From Chloracidobacterium sp. (lineage in GTDB: Bacteria > Acidobacteriota > Blastocatellia > Pyrinomonadales > Pyrinomonadaceae): DNA of 64,000 nt. Below the pieces are notes generated by a model, which saw only the letters and a list, made by a program, of their open reading frames with translations, ran no database searches and had not been told where the DNA came from. Made by a program: the position numbers and the translations under genes. Below, one piece after another: positions 53,924-62,381 of the stretch (its first letter is position 1; the number at the start of each line of letters is the position of its first letter). The stretch spans positions 2,852,001-2,916,000 of the forward strand of contig JADJTD010000001.1 of assembly GCA_016711345.1 (NCBI GenBank). The letters are read 5' to 3'.

Positions 53924-54607
53924 GTGAACTATTTTAATTACTTTACCGAGATCGAGGACACTTTCGTTCGACGGCGTGGAAAGCACCTTTTTCTGAGCCC
54001 GCTGGACTGGGCTATGATTGAAGCCTGGCAGGATCGCGGAATTCCACTGCATATCGTTATCAGGTCAATTGAGTCAGTATTTGATGTATATGATAAACAG
54101 CCGCCAGCGATGCGGACTCGCACGATAAAGAGCCTCTTCTACTGCCGCGAAGAGATCGAGGTTCAATACAACGAATGGCAGACCTCGCAGACTGGAAGGA
54201 GTCAGGAGTCAGAAGTTGGGAGTCCTGAGCCGGAGTTTTCAAAGGAATCGATCAGCGGTCATATAGAAAAATCGATCGCGACTTTGAAAGCTGTTTCTAT
54301 GGAAGGCTTGAAGGAAGATATCGCCCGCGCGATCTCAAGGCTCGATGAGTTGACCGGTAGTCTGAGCAGTGACTTTGAATCAATTGATAAGACGCTCAGC
54401 GACATTGAAAAACTTATCGACCGTGCAATGCTAACGCATTGGGAGTCATCGCATCTGAAAACCTTAAAGAAAGAAATTGCAGGACAACTTCGCATCTATA
54501 AAAGCGAAATGGAGCCTGATGCCTACAAAAACACGTTTGAGTTGATGCTGTTGAAAAGGCTTCGCGAAGAAGCCGGCGTACCACGCCTTGGATTATTTTA
54601 CTTGTGA
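53924..54607 (+). CDS. Hypothetical protein with coiled-coil C-terminus
   Basis: I choose GTG 53924 (VNYFNYFTEIEDTFVRRRG); the longer TTG frame adds unconvincing residues. The 227-residue product is soluble. The N-terminal ~70 residues (FLSPLDWAMIEAWQDRGIPLHIVIRSIESVF) look like a conserved helical domain that I have no name for. Residues 93-102 come from a degenerate heptamer array. The C-terminal half is helical, with an ARA/SRLDEL and TLKKEIAGQLR pattern fitting a coiled coil. It overlaps rlmD by four bases and is probably cotranscribed. Confidence 0.75.
   Translation: MNYFNYFTEIEDTFVRRRGKHLFLSPLDWAMIEAWQDRGIPLHIVIRSIESVFDVYDKQPPAMRTRTIKSLFYCREEIEVQYNEWQTSQTGRSQESEVGSPEPEFSKESISGHIEKSIATLKAVSMEGLKEDIARAISRLDELTGSLSSDFESIDKTLSDIEKLIDRAMLTHWESSHLKTLKKEIAGQLRIYKSEMEPDAYKNTFELMLLKRLREEAGVPRLGLFYL
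54201..54228 (+). repeat. Degenerate heptamer array inside the hypothetical gene
   Basis: GTCAGGA, GTCAGAA, GTTGGGA, GTCCTGA, preceded by GGAAGGA. Seven-base periodicity as in cyanobacterial-style short tandemly repeated repetitive (STRR) sequences. It encodes a flexible Ser/Glu/Pro-rich linker. Confidence 0.7.
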
Positions 54608-55797
54608 AAAAACAATACACTATCGGTGATATTCTCGAGGTTCGGATCGAAAAGATCGTTCCGCGCGGGCTTGGGCTTGCGTTTGTTGATGGCTTAACGG
54701 TTTTTGTGCCGCTCAGCGTTACCGGCGACAAACTCAGCGTTCGCATTCGTGAGGTAAAAAAGAAAATAGCCTTCGCTGATATCGTCGAGGTCATCGAGGG
54801 TGGTGAACAACGCATCACTCCGCCGTGTGAATATTTCGGATCATGCGGGGGATGCGATTTTCAGCAGATGAATTATGCGGCGCAGCTCGATGCCAAGGTT
54901 GGGATAATCCGCGACTGTCTGCATCGCATTGGAAAAATAGACTATGACGCGGAGATAAATGTCATTCCCAGCCCGCAGCAATTTGGTTATCGTTCGCGTG
55001 CACGTTGGCATATCGACCGCGACAAAAAGGCAATTGGCTATTTTCGCCGCGATTCGCACGAGGTCATCGACGTGCAGAAATGCCCGATCCTCACACCTGA
55101 ACTACAATCGGCTCTCGATGATCTCCGCATGAGGCTTAATTGGGACGAGATCTGGAGCGACAAAGCTCAGATCGAAGCCGCGAACGGTGAAGACGGCAGC
55201 ATCTCGACCTATTCTGCTGATATGGCCGAACCGACATCTGAACTCACCTTCGAATTTGATGGTAACAATTACGTTTATTCATCGGAGACATTCTTTCAGG
55301 CGAACAAATCGTTGATCCCTGCACTCGTAGAAGCCGCTCTTGGCGATGCTATAGGCGAGGCTGCTTTTGACCTTTACTGCGGCGTCGGTCTTTTTACGAT
55401 TCCGATGGCAAAGCGTTTCGGCACGGTTGTCGGCGTCGAGGAGAGCGGAAAGTCGGTGAAATTTGCGAAACGAAATGTTTACACCTCTGGCCAAACGAAC
55501 GTGCGGCTTGCTAGCCAGAGTGTTGCTAAATTCTTGATGGAAAATCAAAAAAAGGGACTCGACTTTATCCTTATCGACCCGCCACGCAGCGGCACTGAGA
55601 AACAGACGATACCGAAGATCGCGAGGCTCAAGCCGGCACATATTTCATACGTTTCGTGCGAACCGTCGATCCTCGCGCGCGATCTGAGCATCTTGATTGA
55701 CGCAGGCTATAAGATCGAAAAAATAACCGCACTCGATATGTTCCCTCAGACGCATCACGTTGAGACGGTCGTTCGACTGTCGGTAGCCCGCACGTAA
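54604..55797 (+). CDS. rlmD: 23S rRNA (uracil-1939-C5)-methyltransferase
   Basis: A 397-residue TrmA/RlmD-family enzyme starting at GTG 54604. It has a TRAM domain (about 1-65), the 4Fe-4S ligands Cys75, Cys81 and Cys84 in CEYFGSCGGCDFQQ, a fourth ligand probably in KCPIL, motif I DLYCGVGLFTIPMAK, and the catalytic SCEPS cysteine after DPPRSGTEKQ. It methylates a uridine of 23S rRNA; RlmC/RlmCD-type specificity cannot be excluded. The C-terminal codons SVART and the stop TAA lie within a dispersed palindrome. Confidence 0.9.
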   Translation: MKKQYTIGDILEVRIEKIVPRGLGLAFVDGLTVFVPLSVTGDKLSVRIREVKKKIAFADIVEVIEGGEQRITPPCEYFGSCGGCDFQQMNYAAQLDAKVGIIRDCLHRIGKIDYDAEINVIPSPQQFGYRSRARWHIDRDKKAIGYFRRDSHEVIDVQKCPILTPELQSALDDLRMRLNWDEIWSDKAQIEAANGEDGSISTYSADMAEPTSELTFEFDGNNYVYSSETFFQANKSLIPALVEAALGDAIGEAAFDLYCGVGLFTIPMAKRFGTVVGVEESGKSVKFAKRNVYTSGQTNVRLASQSVAKFLMENQKKGLDFILIDPPRSGTEKQTIPKIARLKPAHISYVSCEPSILARDLSILIDAGYKIEKITALDMFPQTHHVETVVRLSVART

Positions 55798-55846
55798 GTA
55801 AGGGCTCGCCATTGCAAAGATGAGCCCTTACTTACGTGCGGGCTAC
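55783..55846. repeat. Dispersed palindromic element, copy 5 (perfect 25-bp arms)
   Basis: Left arm GTAGCCCGCACGTAAGTAAG plus GGCTC (55783-55807), right arm exactly complementary (55822-55846), loop 14 bp. It supplies the stop codon of rlmD (TAA, 55795-55797) and could terminate transcription, although no T-run follows. Confidence 0.92.
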
Positions 55847-55917
55847 TGACATGCTCTGCAACTTTTATTTGCGGCATTTCGTTCTTTAAGATGTTGGAAA
55901 TACTATAGAAATTACTT

Positions 55918-56907
55918 ATGTCGAAAAAGAAACCTGATTCCCAAGAACCATCATCCGCGATCACCAAAAGCATGTCCGTCAAATGCCGCTATTGCGGGCA
56001 AAAGAATGCGGTCAAGGCCGATTATGTAAATGACGCCGCGAATTGCGGCCGTTGTAAGCTGCCGTTATCTAACGAGCCGCATAAAAAATTTACGGCGCTT
56101 CACAAAGATGACTACATTCACGACGCCGACAAAAAGGCGCTCAAGGCTCTCAAGCAAATTCCCGGCGTCGATTCCGCATTAAAAAAGTTTCTTGCTTGGA
56201 CGGGTGAGTCGGCGATCCGTGTTTCTTTTATGGCAAGCGCCGTAAAAGTTACTCCGAAGCAATGCCCTGATCTTCATGCCAAATTACAGATCGCCTGTGA
56301 GACGCTCGGAGTAGAGATGCCGGATTTGTTCGTCCAGCAAAATCCGATGGTCAACGCTTTTACCGGCGGCGTCGAAAAGCCGATCATCGTTTTGCACTCT
56401 GCATTGATCGAGCGGCTTAGTGACGAAGAAACTCTTGCCGTGATCGCTCACGAGGTCGGCCACATTCACGCCGAACACGTCCTTTACCTTACTGCGGCGC
56501 GACTGATGGAAGCTCTGATAAATGTTTCTGCCGCACGCCTGCTTCCGGGCTCTGAGATCATCAAGCTAATTATCTCAATGGGCATCGCCAGCGCCCTGCT
56601 TGCGTGGGCACGCAAAGCGGAATTGAGCTGTGACCGCGCTGCTTTACTTGTCACGCAAGACCCGCACGTCGTTGGCCGTACGATGATGAAACTCGCCGGC
56701 GGCACATTTGCCTCAAAGATCGACTACGAACTTTTCCTCGAACAGGGACGCGAATTCAAAAAGAACTACGACGCCAGCCGCCTCGACCGCTTCTGGGCAG
56801 ACGTAATGAACTCCGGCCTATCACACCCATTCCCCATCTGGCGCGTCGCCGAGATCCTCGAATGGGTCGAAACCGGACAATATCAAACACTGATGGAGAA
56901 AAAGTAA
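55918..56907 (+). CDS. M48-family metallopeptidase with N-terminal zinc ribbon
   Basis: A 329-residue protein. The zinc ribbon has Cys23, Cys26, Cys43 and Cys46 (CRYCGQ, CGRCKL). The M48 catalytic site is HEVGH (178-182), with the third ligand in ELSCDRAALL and NAFTGG upstream as expected. One hydrophobic stretch follows (about 205-222). Membrane M48 enzymes such as HtpX have several helices; this is shorter and mostly soluble. It overlaps the next gene's ATG by one base (TAATG). Substrates are unknown; turnover of misfolded membrane proteins is typical for the family. Confidence 0.9.
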   Translation: MSKKKPDSQEPSSAITKSMSVKCRYCGQKNAVKADYVNDAANCGRCKLPLSNEPHKKFTALHKDDYIHDADKKALKALKQIPGVDSALKKFLAWTGESAIRVSFMASAVKVTPKQCPDLHAKLQIACETLGVEMPDLFVQQNPMVNAFTGGVEKPIIVLHSALIERLSDEETLAVIAHEVGHIHAEHVLYLTAARLMEALINVSAARLLPGSEIIKLIISMGIASALLAWARKAELSCDRAALLVTQDPHVVGRTMMKLAGGTFASKIDYELFLEQGREFKKNYDASRLDRFWADVMNSGLSHPFPIWRVAEILEWVETGQYQTLMEKK

Positions 56908-57833
56908 TGTTTAGGCTTGTTCGAATTCCGGTAATGTTGTTGTTGATTTCGCTTGCCGTCATTGGGCAAACAAAAAGCGACCGCGAAAGAGCAAATCTTC
57001 TTGGCCCCGTTAAGTCTGTTAGTGAATCCTATACGCGTTACAAAAACTCAAAACCGAAGAAGCGAGATACCGTCACATACAATTCAAAAGGCAATGAGAT
57101 CGAGCGTTTTATGGTCAGCGACTATGGATTTGAGATGGGCAAACAAGCACAAACGTTTGATAGTTTGGGGCAGTTAACGGAAAGCACTTATACTAATGAA
57201 AAAGGCATTGTCGTCGAGAGGTATAAATATTCTTATGTCAGGGGCAGATTGGTTGAGTCGTTGCACTATGACGGAAAGAGCGTGCTGCGTGAGAAGACGG
57301 TGCGGATATTTGATTCTGAGGGAAACCTAACAAAAGAGACCTATTTTGACCCAAACATTGCGCGAGCTGAAACTGTTTATACCAATGACACCTCGGGAAA
57401 AGCGATCGAGGTCGCTTTCTATCTTACGGGCGGCAAGAAGGCGTACGCTCCAATCGGGCCGTGCCTTGGCGCTCATCGAGTAACCTTTGGCTACGACGAT
57501 AAAGGCAGAGTGATCTCAAAATCAGCATTTGAAACAGACGGCAAGTTAAAGAAGAGTTGGACCTATGCTTATGACGAGCGCGGTAATATTTCGCTTTATG
57601 TCATCAAATCAAACCCAATTATTACCACTGTGTCATACAACTATGAGTACGACGAAAAGGGTAATTGGATAAAGCGAACATCAGTTCGTAACGAGGACGG
57701 CCAACTCTTTGATTTTATGTTGGGAGTTGCTGGGAAACCCGTAACGCCTGAAGAGAAGAAAAAAATCGAGGAAGAGAAGGCCAAATACGCTCCTTCGCCT
57801 GAGATCACGACCCGTGAGATCACCTATTACTAA
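56907..57833 (+). CDS. Secreted YD-repeat-like protein
   Basis: Start at ATG 56907, which overlaps the stop of the M48 gene; the longer frame from 56862 is not supported. The 308-residue product has a signal peptide (MFRLVRIPVMLLLISLAVIGQ) and short repeats with Y-x-x-x-G-x-x-x/E patterns (TYNSKGNEIERF, IFDSEGNLTKETYF, AYDERGNISLY, EYDEKGNWIKRT), as in RHS/YD proteins and acidobacterial relatives. The C-terminus has a Lys/Glu-rich helix. Function unknown. Confidence 0.8.
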   Translation: MFRLVRIPVMLLLISLAVIGQTKSDRERANLLGPVKSVSESYTRYKNSKPKKRDTVTYNSKGNEIERFMVSDYGFEMGKQAQTFDSLGQLTESTYTNEKGIVVERYKYSYVRGRLVESLHYDGKSVLREKTVRIFDSEGNLTKETYFDPNIARAETVYTNDTSGKAIEVAFYLTGGKKAYAPIGPCLGAHRVTFGYDDKGRVISKSAFETDGKLKKSWTYAYDERGNISLYVIKSNPIITTVSYNYEYDEKGNWIKRTSVRNEDGQLFDFMLGVAGKPVTPEEKKKIEEEKAKYAPSPEITTREITYY

Positions 57834-57838
57834 TTACA

Positions 57839-58126
57839 GTGATTATCGTTTTGACTACAGTATCCAACGTGGACGAAGGCGAGACACTTGCTCATGCTGC
57901 CTGCGTTCAGATTCTCCCGCAAATGACTTCTATTTACATCTGGGAAGGCAAGGTGCAAAAGGAAAACGAATACCTGGTTCTCATCAAAACCCTGCCTGAA
58001 AAATGGAAAGAACTGCGAGACTTGATAACTGCAAATCACAGTTACGAAGTTCCTGAGATCATCGCTATTGATGCCGCCGAAGTTTCAGAACAATATCTTG
58101 ATTGGGCAACAAAGACCTTAGTTTAA
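57839..58126 (+). CDS. cutA: CutA-like divalent-cation tolerance protein
   Basis: A 95-residue protein of the CutA1 family, starting at GTG 57839, five bases after the preceding stop. It has the core LTTVSNVDEGETLAHAAC, TSIYIWEGKVQKENEYLVLIKT and the conserved NHSYEVPEIIAID. CutA trimers resemble PII signalling proteins and are linked to copper tolerance and general stress. Length is typical (about 100). Confidence 0.9.
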   Translation: MIIVLTTVSNVDEGETLAHAACVQILPQMTSIYIWEGKVQKENEYLVLIKTLPEKWKELRDLITANHSYEVPEIIAIDAAEVSEQYLDWATKTLV

Positions 58127-58148
58127 TTGTCAAATATCTATATAAAAA

Positions 58149-58949
58149 CTACTTTCCATTATCGATTCCGGCGTTGCACGTTTTGACGATGAAATCTACA
58201 GCGTCTTTTGGCGAATCGGTCAGGTGAATCAAGCCGAGGTCTTCGGAGTTGATCATTTTTTCGTTGAGCATGGTAGATGTCAGCCACGAGAGAAGGCCGC
58301 GCCAGTATTGGGAGCCGAAAAGGACGACGGGGAAGTTGCGAATCTTGCGTGTTTGTATCAGCGTTAACGCTTCGAAAAGCTCGTCCATTGTGCCGAATCC
58401 GCCGGGGAAGATGACGTATGCGTTGCTGTATTTGATGAACATCGTCTTGCGGACGAAGAAATATTTGAAGGATAGCGATTTGGTCAGATACGGATTTGGC
58501 ATCTGCTCGAAGGGCAGCTCGATATTGCAGCCGACCGAGGTCGCTCCGGCATCGTGAGCACCGCGATTTGAGGCCTCCATAATGCCCGGGCCGCCGCCCG
58601 TGATGATCTCGAAACCGGCCTTGCCGAGCAATTTCGAGGTTTGGCGGGCAGCTTTGTAATAAGGATCTCTCTCACTTGTTCGCGCCGACCCAAAGATCGA
58701 CACGCCTCGCGTGATCGTCTGCAGGTGATCGAAACCATTAACGAATTCGCCCATGATGCGGAAAACACGCCACGAATCGGAGGTTTTGTATTCGTCTTCC
58801 GGTTCAGGCGATCGCAGCAGTATCTCGTCGTCAGTCAGATTCCAATATCCGGTCTCTTCCTCACGCTTTTTTGCCTCAGCGACGGTTTTCGGAACGACAG
58901 GTTTCTTTTTGCTGTTGTTTTTTGGTTTGTTTGCTTTTGTTATTGCCAT
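58149..58949 (-). CDS. LOG-family (TIGR00730-like) Rossmann-fold protein
   Basis: A 266-residue protein. The N-terminus is charged (KANKPKNNSKKK) and not conserved. The family core has ITGGGPGIMEASNRGAHDAG and PGGFGTMDELFEALTLIQT, which in LOG proteins form the cytokinin-riboside 5'-monophosphate phosphoribohydrolase site. Bacterial members can have that or other nucleotide-hydrolase activities. The heptamer repeat region (58957-59034) lies just upstream. Confidence 0.9.
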   Translation of the reverse strand: MAITKANKPKNNSKKKPVVPKTVAEAKKREEETGYWNLTDDEILLRSPEPEDEYKTSDSWRVFRIMGEFVNGFDHLQTITRGVSIFGSARTSERDPYYKAARQTSKLLGKAGFEIITGGGPGIMEASNRGAHDAGATSVGCNIELPFEQMPNPYLTKSLSFKYFFVRKTMFIKYSNAYVIFPGGFGTMDELFEALTLIQTRKIRNFPVVLFGSQYWRGLLSWLTSTMLNEKMINSEDLGLIHLTDSPKDAVDFIVKTCNAGIDNGK

Positions 58950-58956
58950 TTTTCGA

Positions 58957-59034
58957 TTTTGGACTTTGGATTTTAGATTTTAGATTTCAGATGTTTTCAA
59001 ACAATCCAAAATCTAAAATCAGCAATCCAAAATC
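58957..59034. repeat. Inverted heptamer arrays between fabI and the LOG gene
   Basis: Left: TTTTGGA, CTTTGGA, TTTTAGA, TTTTAGA, TTTCAGA (58957-58991). Right: AATCCAA, AATCTAA, AATCAGC, AATCCAA (59003-59030), followed by AATC to 59034. The arrays are inverted and fill nearly the whole 86-bp gap between the fabI stop and the LOG gene start. Confidence 0.8.
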
Positions 59035-59035
59035 G

Positions 59036-59797
59036 TTAGATTCCCATTATGTTATATCCGCAATCGACGTAGATCGTTTCGCCGGTGATGCCGGAGGCTA
59101 GATCGCTGACTAGGAAGAGTGCGGTGTTGCCGACTTCGCTTGCTTGGACGTTGCGTTTTAGCGGGGCCTTTTCGCCAACGTAGCCGAGCAGCGAGCCCAT
59201 ATTTTTCACTCCGCGTGCAGAGAGCGTGTTGATCGGCCCGGCGCTGATCGCGTTGACGCGGATGTTGTTTTTGCCGAGATCGGCAGCCAGATAACGTGTC
59301 GAAGCTTCGAGTGCGGCCTTTGCAACGCCCATGACGTTGTAGCTGGGAACGACTTTCTCAGCACCGTAATAGCTCATCGTCACAATGCTGCCGCCGTCGG
59401 TCATCAGCGGCGAAGCGGCAAGAGCGATCTGCGTCAGCGAGAATGCACTGATCTCAAGCGCCGTGCGAAACGCTTCTCGTGTTGTGGTGACAAACTCGCC
59501 TTCGAGAGCTTCTTTCGGAGCAAAGGCGATCGAATGAATGACGAAATCGAGCCTGCCGTATCTTTGTTTTACGGATTCGAACGCGGCATCGACATCAGCC
59601 TGATTTGATACGTCGCAGGGAACGACCAGCGAATCATTTAACGTACCGGCGAGTTCCTCGACGTTTTCTTTCAAACGCTCGCCTTGATAAGTGAACGCCA
59701 TCCTAGCACCATGCTCCGCACACGCCGCGGCACATGCCCAAGCGATCGAACGCTTGTTCGCCACGCCGAATATCATTCCTATTTTGTTTTCTAACAT
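59036..59797 (-). CDS. fabI: Enoyl-[acyl-carrier-protein] reductase
   Basis: A 253-residue short-chain reductase that reduces enoyl-ACP with NADH in the last step of fatty-acid elongation. The N-terminus MLENKIGMIFGVANKRSIAWACAAACAEHGA is the FabI cofactor-binding pattern; the catalytic Tyr and Lys lie in SYYGAEKVVPSYNVMGVAKAALE (Y-x6-K). The C-terminus GETIYVDCGYNIMG is typical. It lies in a close operon with the genes at 59802 and 60575. Confidence 0.93.
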   Translation of the reverse strand: MLENKIGMIFGVANKRSIAWACAAACAEHGARMAFTYQGERLKENVEELAGTLNDSLVVPCDVSNQADVDAAFESVKQRYGRLDFVIHSIAFAPKEALEGEFVTTTREAFRTALEISAFSLTQIALAASPLMTDGGSIVTMSYYGAEKVVPSYNVMGVAKAALEASTRYLAADLGKNNIRVNAISAGPINTLSARGVKNMGSLLGYVGEKAPLKRNVQASEVGNTALFLVSDLASGITGETIYVDCGYNIMGI

Positions 59798-59801
59798 AGT
59801 C

Positions 59802-60560
59802 TTATTCGCTCAGATAAAGTTTCTGCAGCATTTCAAAATCGAGCAGTCGAATATCGATATCGACCGGCGTATCAGAAAACCGCTTTGTGCCGAGCGTTGA
59901 ACGGAGGTCCTCTTCTTCGCGTTCGGTAAGCTGCGTAACCAATACCAACATCAATCGCAGATGCAGGCGACTTTTCATATCGGCAAGATTTTTCTTGGCT
60001 TGCGCGACTTTTTTCAGCATCGATTCAACGCGATCCTGCCGCACGTTTGGTGTTACTAGGAACGTGACTTCGATGCAAGTTATCAAATCCTGATCGACCA
60101 ACATGCCGTCAAACGGCGATTTGCCGATGCTGACATGACGCATCAGCGGAAGGTTTTCTTCCTGTTGTATCTGCCGCAGAGCGAGGTCGCAGGCCACGAC
60201 ATACGCCATAAACAACTCAGGAAGCTGTTCGTCGCCGACCCTGAGCAGACGAGCGAGTTCGCGAACTTCGATGGTGGCATTTTGCCGCTGCAACTCCGGC
60301 AACTCGGCGACCCAATCAATGAATTTGCGGTCATCGACAGCGGCGATGCGGCGTCTGGCTGCGATATCGACGAGTACAACAACGACGAAAACCGCTCCGG
60401 CGGCAAAAAATAGCAATGCGGCCGTCAAATTCCAGTCTTTGAGCGACATGATAAAACCCAACAACAGAACGAAAGCCATCGCTCCGGCCGCTGCGATCAG
60501 CGGATAGTTGGTCTTTTGCCTATCAAGTCGGGCAAGCGGATTTTGGCCAATTTTATCCAT
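59802..60560 (-). CDS. Hypothetical membrane protein in the fabI-pfkB operon
   Basis: A 252-residue protein starting at ATG 60560 (TTG at 60566 is less likely). Two membrane helices (about residues 20-65) are followed by a soluble domain of about 190 residues: ATIEVRELARLLRVGD, and ECIEVTFLVTPNVRQDR, and repeated helices rich in Arg and Leu. I do not recognise the domain. It sits 14 bp after the kinase stop and 4 bp before fabI, so it is probably cotranscribed. Confidence 0.75.
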   Translation of the reverse strand: MDKIGQNPLARLDRQKTNYPLIAAAGAMAFVLLLGFIMSLKDWNLTAALLFFAAGAVFVVVVLVDIAARRRIAAVDDRKFIDWVAELPELQRQNATIEVRELARLLRVGDEQLPELFMAYVVACDLALRQIQQEENLPLMRHVSIGKSPFDGMLVDQDLITCIEVTFLVTPNVRQDRVESMLKKVAQAKKNLADMKSRLHLRLMLVLVTQLTEREEEDLRSTLGTKRFSDTPVDIDIRLLDFEMLQKLYLSE

Positions 60561-60574
60561 CGGCAAAGCGGGAT

Positions 60575-61513
60575 CTATGCAGCCGTAGAAGCCCTTTCAA
60601 ACGGAATGTCATCAAAATGCGTCATCGTCTTGAACGCCTTGAACCGGGCGTTGATCTCGGGATAGTCGAGGGCATCGACGCGTTCTGTGCCGAACTCTTC
60701 AACGTTGAACGACGCCATCACAGAGCCGTAGATCATAGCCCTGCGCAGAGTCTCGTCGTTGATGTCCTTTTGAGCGGCGAGATAGCCCATAAAGCCGCCG
60801 GCAAAAGTATCGCCCGCACCTGTCGGGTCAAAAACGCTCTCAAGCGGATATGCCGGAGCCGCAAAATAGCCGTCCTTTGTAAACAGCGTCGCGCCGTATT
60901 CGCCGCGTTTGATGACGACTGCCTTAGGCCCTATCGCCATGATGGCCTTTGCGGCTTTGTGGATGTTTGGCTCGTCCGTTAACTGCCTCGCCTCGGCGTC
61001 GTTGATGATGATGCAATCGACAACCTTGATCGTTTCGATCAATGCATCCTTCATCGACGTGATCCAAAAATTCATCGTGTCCATCGCTACAAACTTCGCG
61101 TTCGGCATTTGTTCACGAACCTGTTTTTGCAGCATCGGAAGGATGTTGGCGAGAAACAAAAGATTGGCGGCCTTTGAATTGTCGCTTAATTTCGGCTCGA
61201 AGGTCTCGAAAACGTTCAACTGCGTGTCGAGCGTATGAGCCGTGTTCATGTCGAAATCGTAACGCCCGCTCCAGAAGAACGTCTTGCCGTCAGGCACGAT
61301 CTGGATATCGTCGGTATTGATCGCGTGACGCTTAAAAACCGCCCACTCTTCGTCGCCGAAATCACCGCCAACCACGCCAACCGCATTCACCTTTGTAAAA
61401 AAGCTCGCCGACAACCCAAAATGCGTCGCCGCACCACCAAGAATCTTATCCCGCTTGCCAAAAGGCGTCTCCAAAGCATCAAACGCAACCGAACCAACTA
61501 CTGTTAATGACAT
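60575..61513 (-). CDS. PfkB-family carbohydrate kinase
   Basis: A 312-residue ribokinase-family kinase. GGAATHFGLSASFF near the N-terminus binds the sugar side. The catalytic signature DPTGAGDTFAGGF holds the base Asp and anion hole. VVIKRGEYGATLF is the usual strand before it. Members phosphorylate ribose, fructose, adenosine and others; the substrate cannot be assigned, though several acidobacterial members are called adenosine or sugar kinases. It heads the operon. The upstream DNA carries TTGTCCGG repeats. Confidence 0.9.
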   Translation of the reverse strand: MSLTVVGSVAFDALETPFGKRDKILGGAATHFGLSASFFTKVNAVGVVGGDFGDEEWAVFKRHAINTDDIQIVPDGKTFFWSGRYDFDMNTAHTLDTQLNVFETFEPKLSDNSKAANLLFLANILPMLQKQVREQMPNAKFVAMDTMNFWITSMKDALIETIKVVDCIIINDAEARQLTDEPNIHKAAKAIMAIGPKAVVIKRGEYGATLFTKDGYFAAPAYPLESVFDPTGAGDTFAGGFMGYLAAQKDINDETLRRAMIYGSVMASFNVEEFGTERVDALDYPEINARFKAFKTMTHFDDIPFERASTAA

Positions 61514-61992
61514 GTCTTATATAAATCTCCAAATAGAATGACTAAAACCTATATTTTACACGTCATATATGATTTTTGCGATTCGACTAAATCGGAACCG
61601 ATTGCACGAGCGGCTCTGACATTTGCTGTCCCGCTGTACCACGAGTTTTTTTGTCCGGCTTGTCCGGTATTGTCCGGTGACTCGACCGGACAACGTAACT
61701 CACTGTTTTTTGTTGAAGTTACAGCGATTTTTTGCCCTTGTCCGGCGAATTTTGCAAAAAAGTAGGAAAACGTAAGACAAAATTATTAATTACTGCAAAT
61801 AAACGGCTTGCACAAACCCACCTCGTCCAGAGGAAGCGATCATCGACCGGACAAGAATGGCGTAGTGGCCACCACGGAATAATTTGTCAAATAGCAAAAT
61901 TTCTGTAATTACAACGATGTACGTATTAGTATGGCACATTGTTGCATTTGTGGGAAGGTGTCACGATTTTTCGAAATGGCGTAGCTTTCGAG
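61514..61992. other. Non-coding interval with TTGTCCGG cluster
   Basis: 479 bp without a supported gene. The 75-codon frame at 61538-61765 is Cys- and Pro-rich only because of the repeats. The interval carries six TTGTCCGG/CCGGACAA octamers (61651-61854) and AT-rich DNA to 61992. Confidence 0.6.
61651..61854. repeat. Cluster of TTGTCCGG octamers upstream of pfkB
   Basis: Forward copies start at 61651, 61660, 61670 and 61738; inverted copies (CCGGACAA) at 61686 and 61847. The first three are 9-10 bp apart, roughly one helical turn. This could be a regulator-binding cluster. It is about 140-340 bp upstream of the pfkB start. Confidence 0.55.
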
Positions 61993-62379
61993 TCAGGACA
62001 AGCGCCAAGGCGGATTCTTGCGATTGTCGCCGGCGTTGAAGAGGCAAATTTTGTTGCCGTTCGGGTCTTTTAGGAAAGCCTGACGCCAGAGCCATTGGCG
62101 GTCGGTTGGCGGTTCGGTGAACTCGAGTCCTGCTGCGGTGAGGCGTTCGTATTCGGCATCGATGTCGGCGCAGTCAAAATAGAGCACGATGTTATTTAAT
62201 GACTCAACCGGCGTCAGTTCGCCGAACTCCAGCACCGACAGCGTCGCGTCGCCATCAGGACACTCAAGCCGTGCGTAACGCGGCAGGGAATCGACTATAC
62301 GGCGAAGTCCGAGCTTTTCGAAAAACTCGACTGTTTCAACGGTTTTGTCAGAGTAAATTGTGACTTGGTTGAGATTCAT
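61993..62379 (-). CDS. VOC-family (glyoxalase-like) protein
   Basis: A 128-residue protein starting at ATG 62379; the GTG at 62391 lies in a repeat and is unlikely. It has the vicinal-oxygen-chelate pattern: TIYSDKTVETVEFFEKLGLRR, LSVLEFG, IVLYFDCADIDAEYERLTAAG, and QAFLKDPNGNKICLFNAG, where the last Asp-Pro-x-Gly-Asn block is diagnostic. Members may be glyoxalases, dioxygenases or resistance proteins; no function is assigned. Confidence 0.85.
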   Translation of the reverse strand: MNLNQVTIYSDKTVETVEFFEKLGLRRIVDSLPRYARLECPDGDATLSVLEFGELTPVESLNNIVLYFDCADIDAEYERLTAAGLEFTEPPTDRQWLWRQAFLKDPNGNKICLFNAGDNRKNPPWRLS

Positions 62380-62381
62380 TT

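Noticed and set aside
61538..61765. A 75-codon frame upstream of pfkB
   Set aside because: Its Cys/Pro content comes from the TTGTCCGG repeats, there is no ribosome-binding site, and no family match.
61931..61946. Sigma-54 promoter-like TGGCAC...TTGCAT
   Set aside because: The GG to GC distance is one base too short and no + strand gene follows; the downstream genes are on the other strand.
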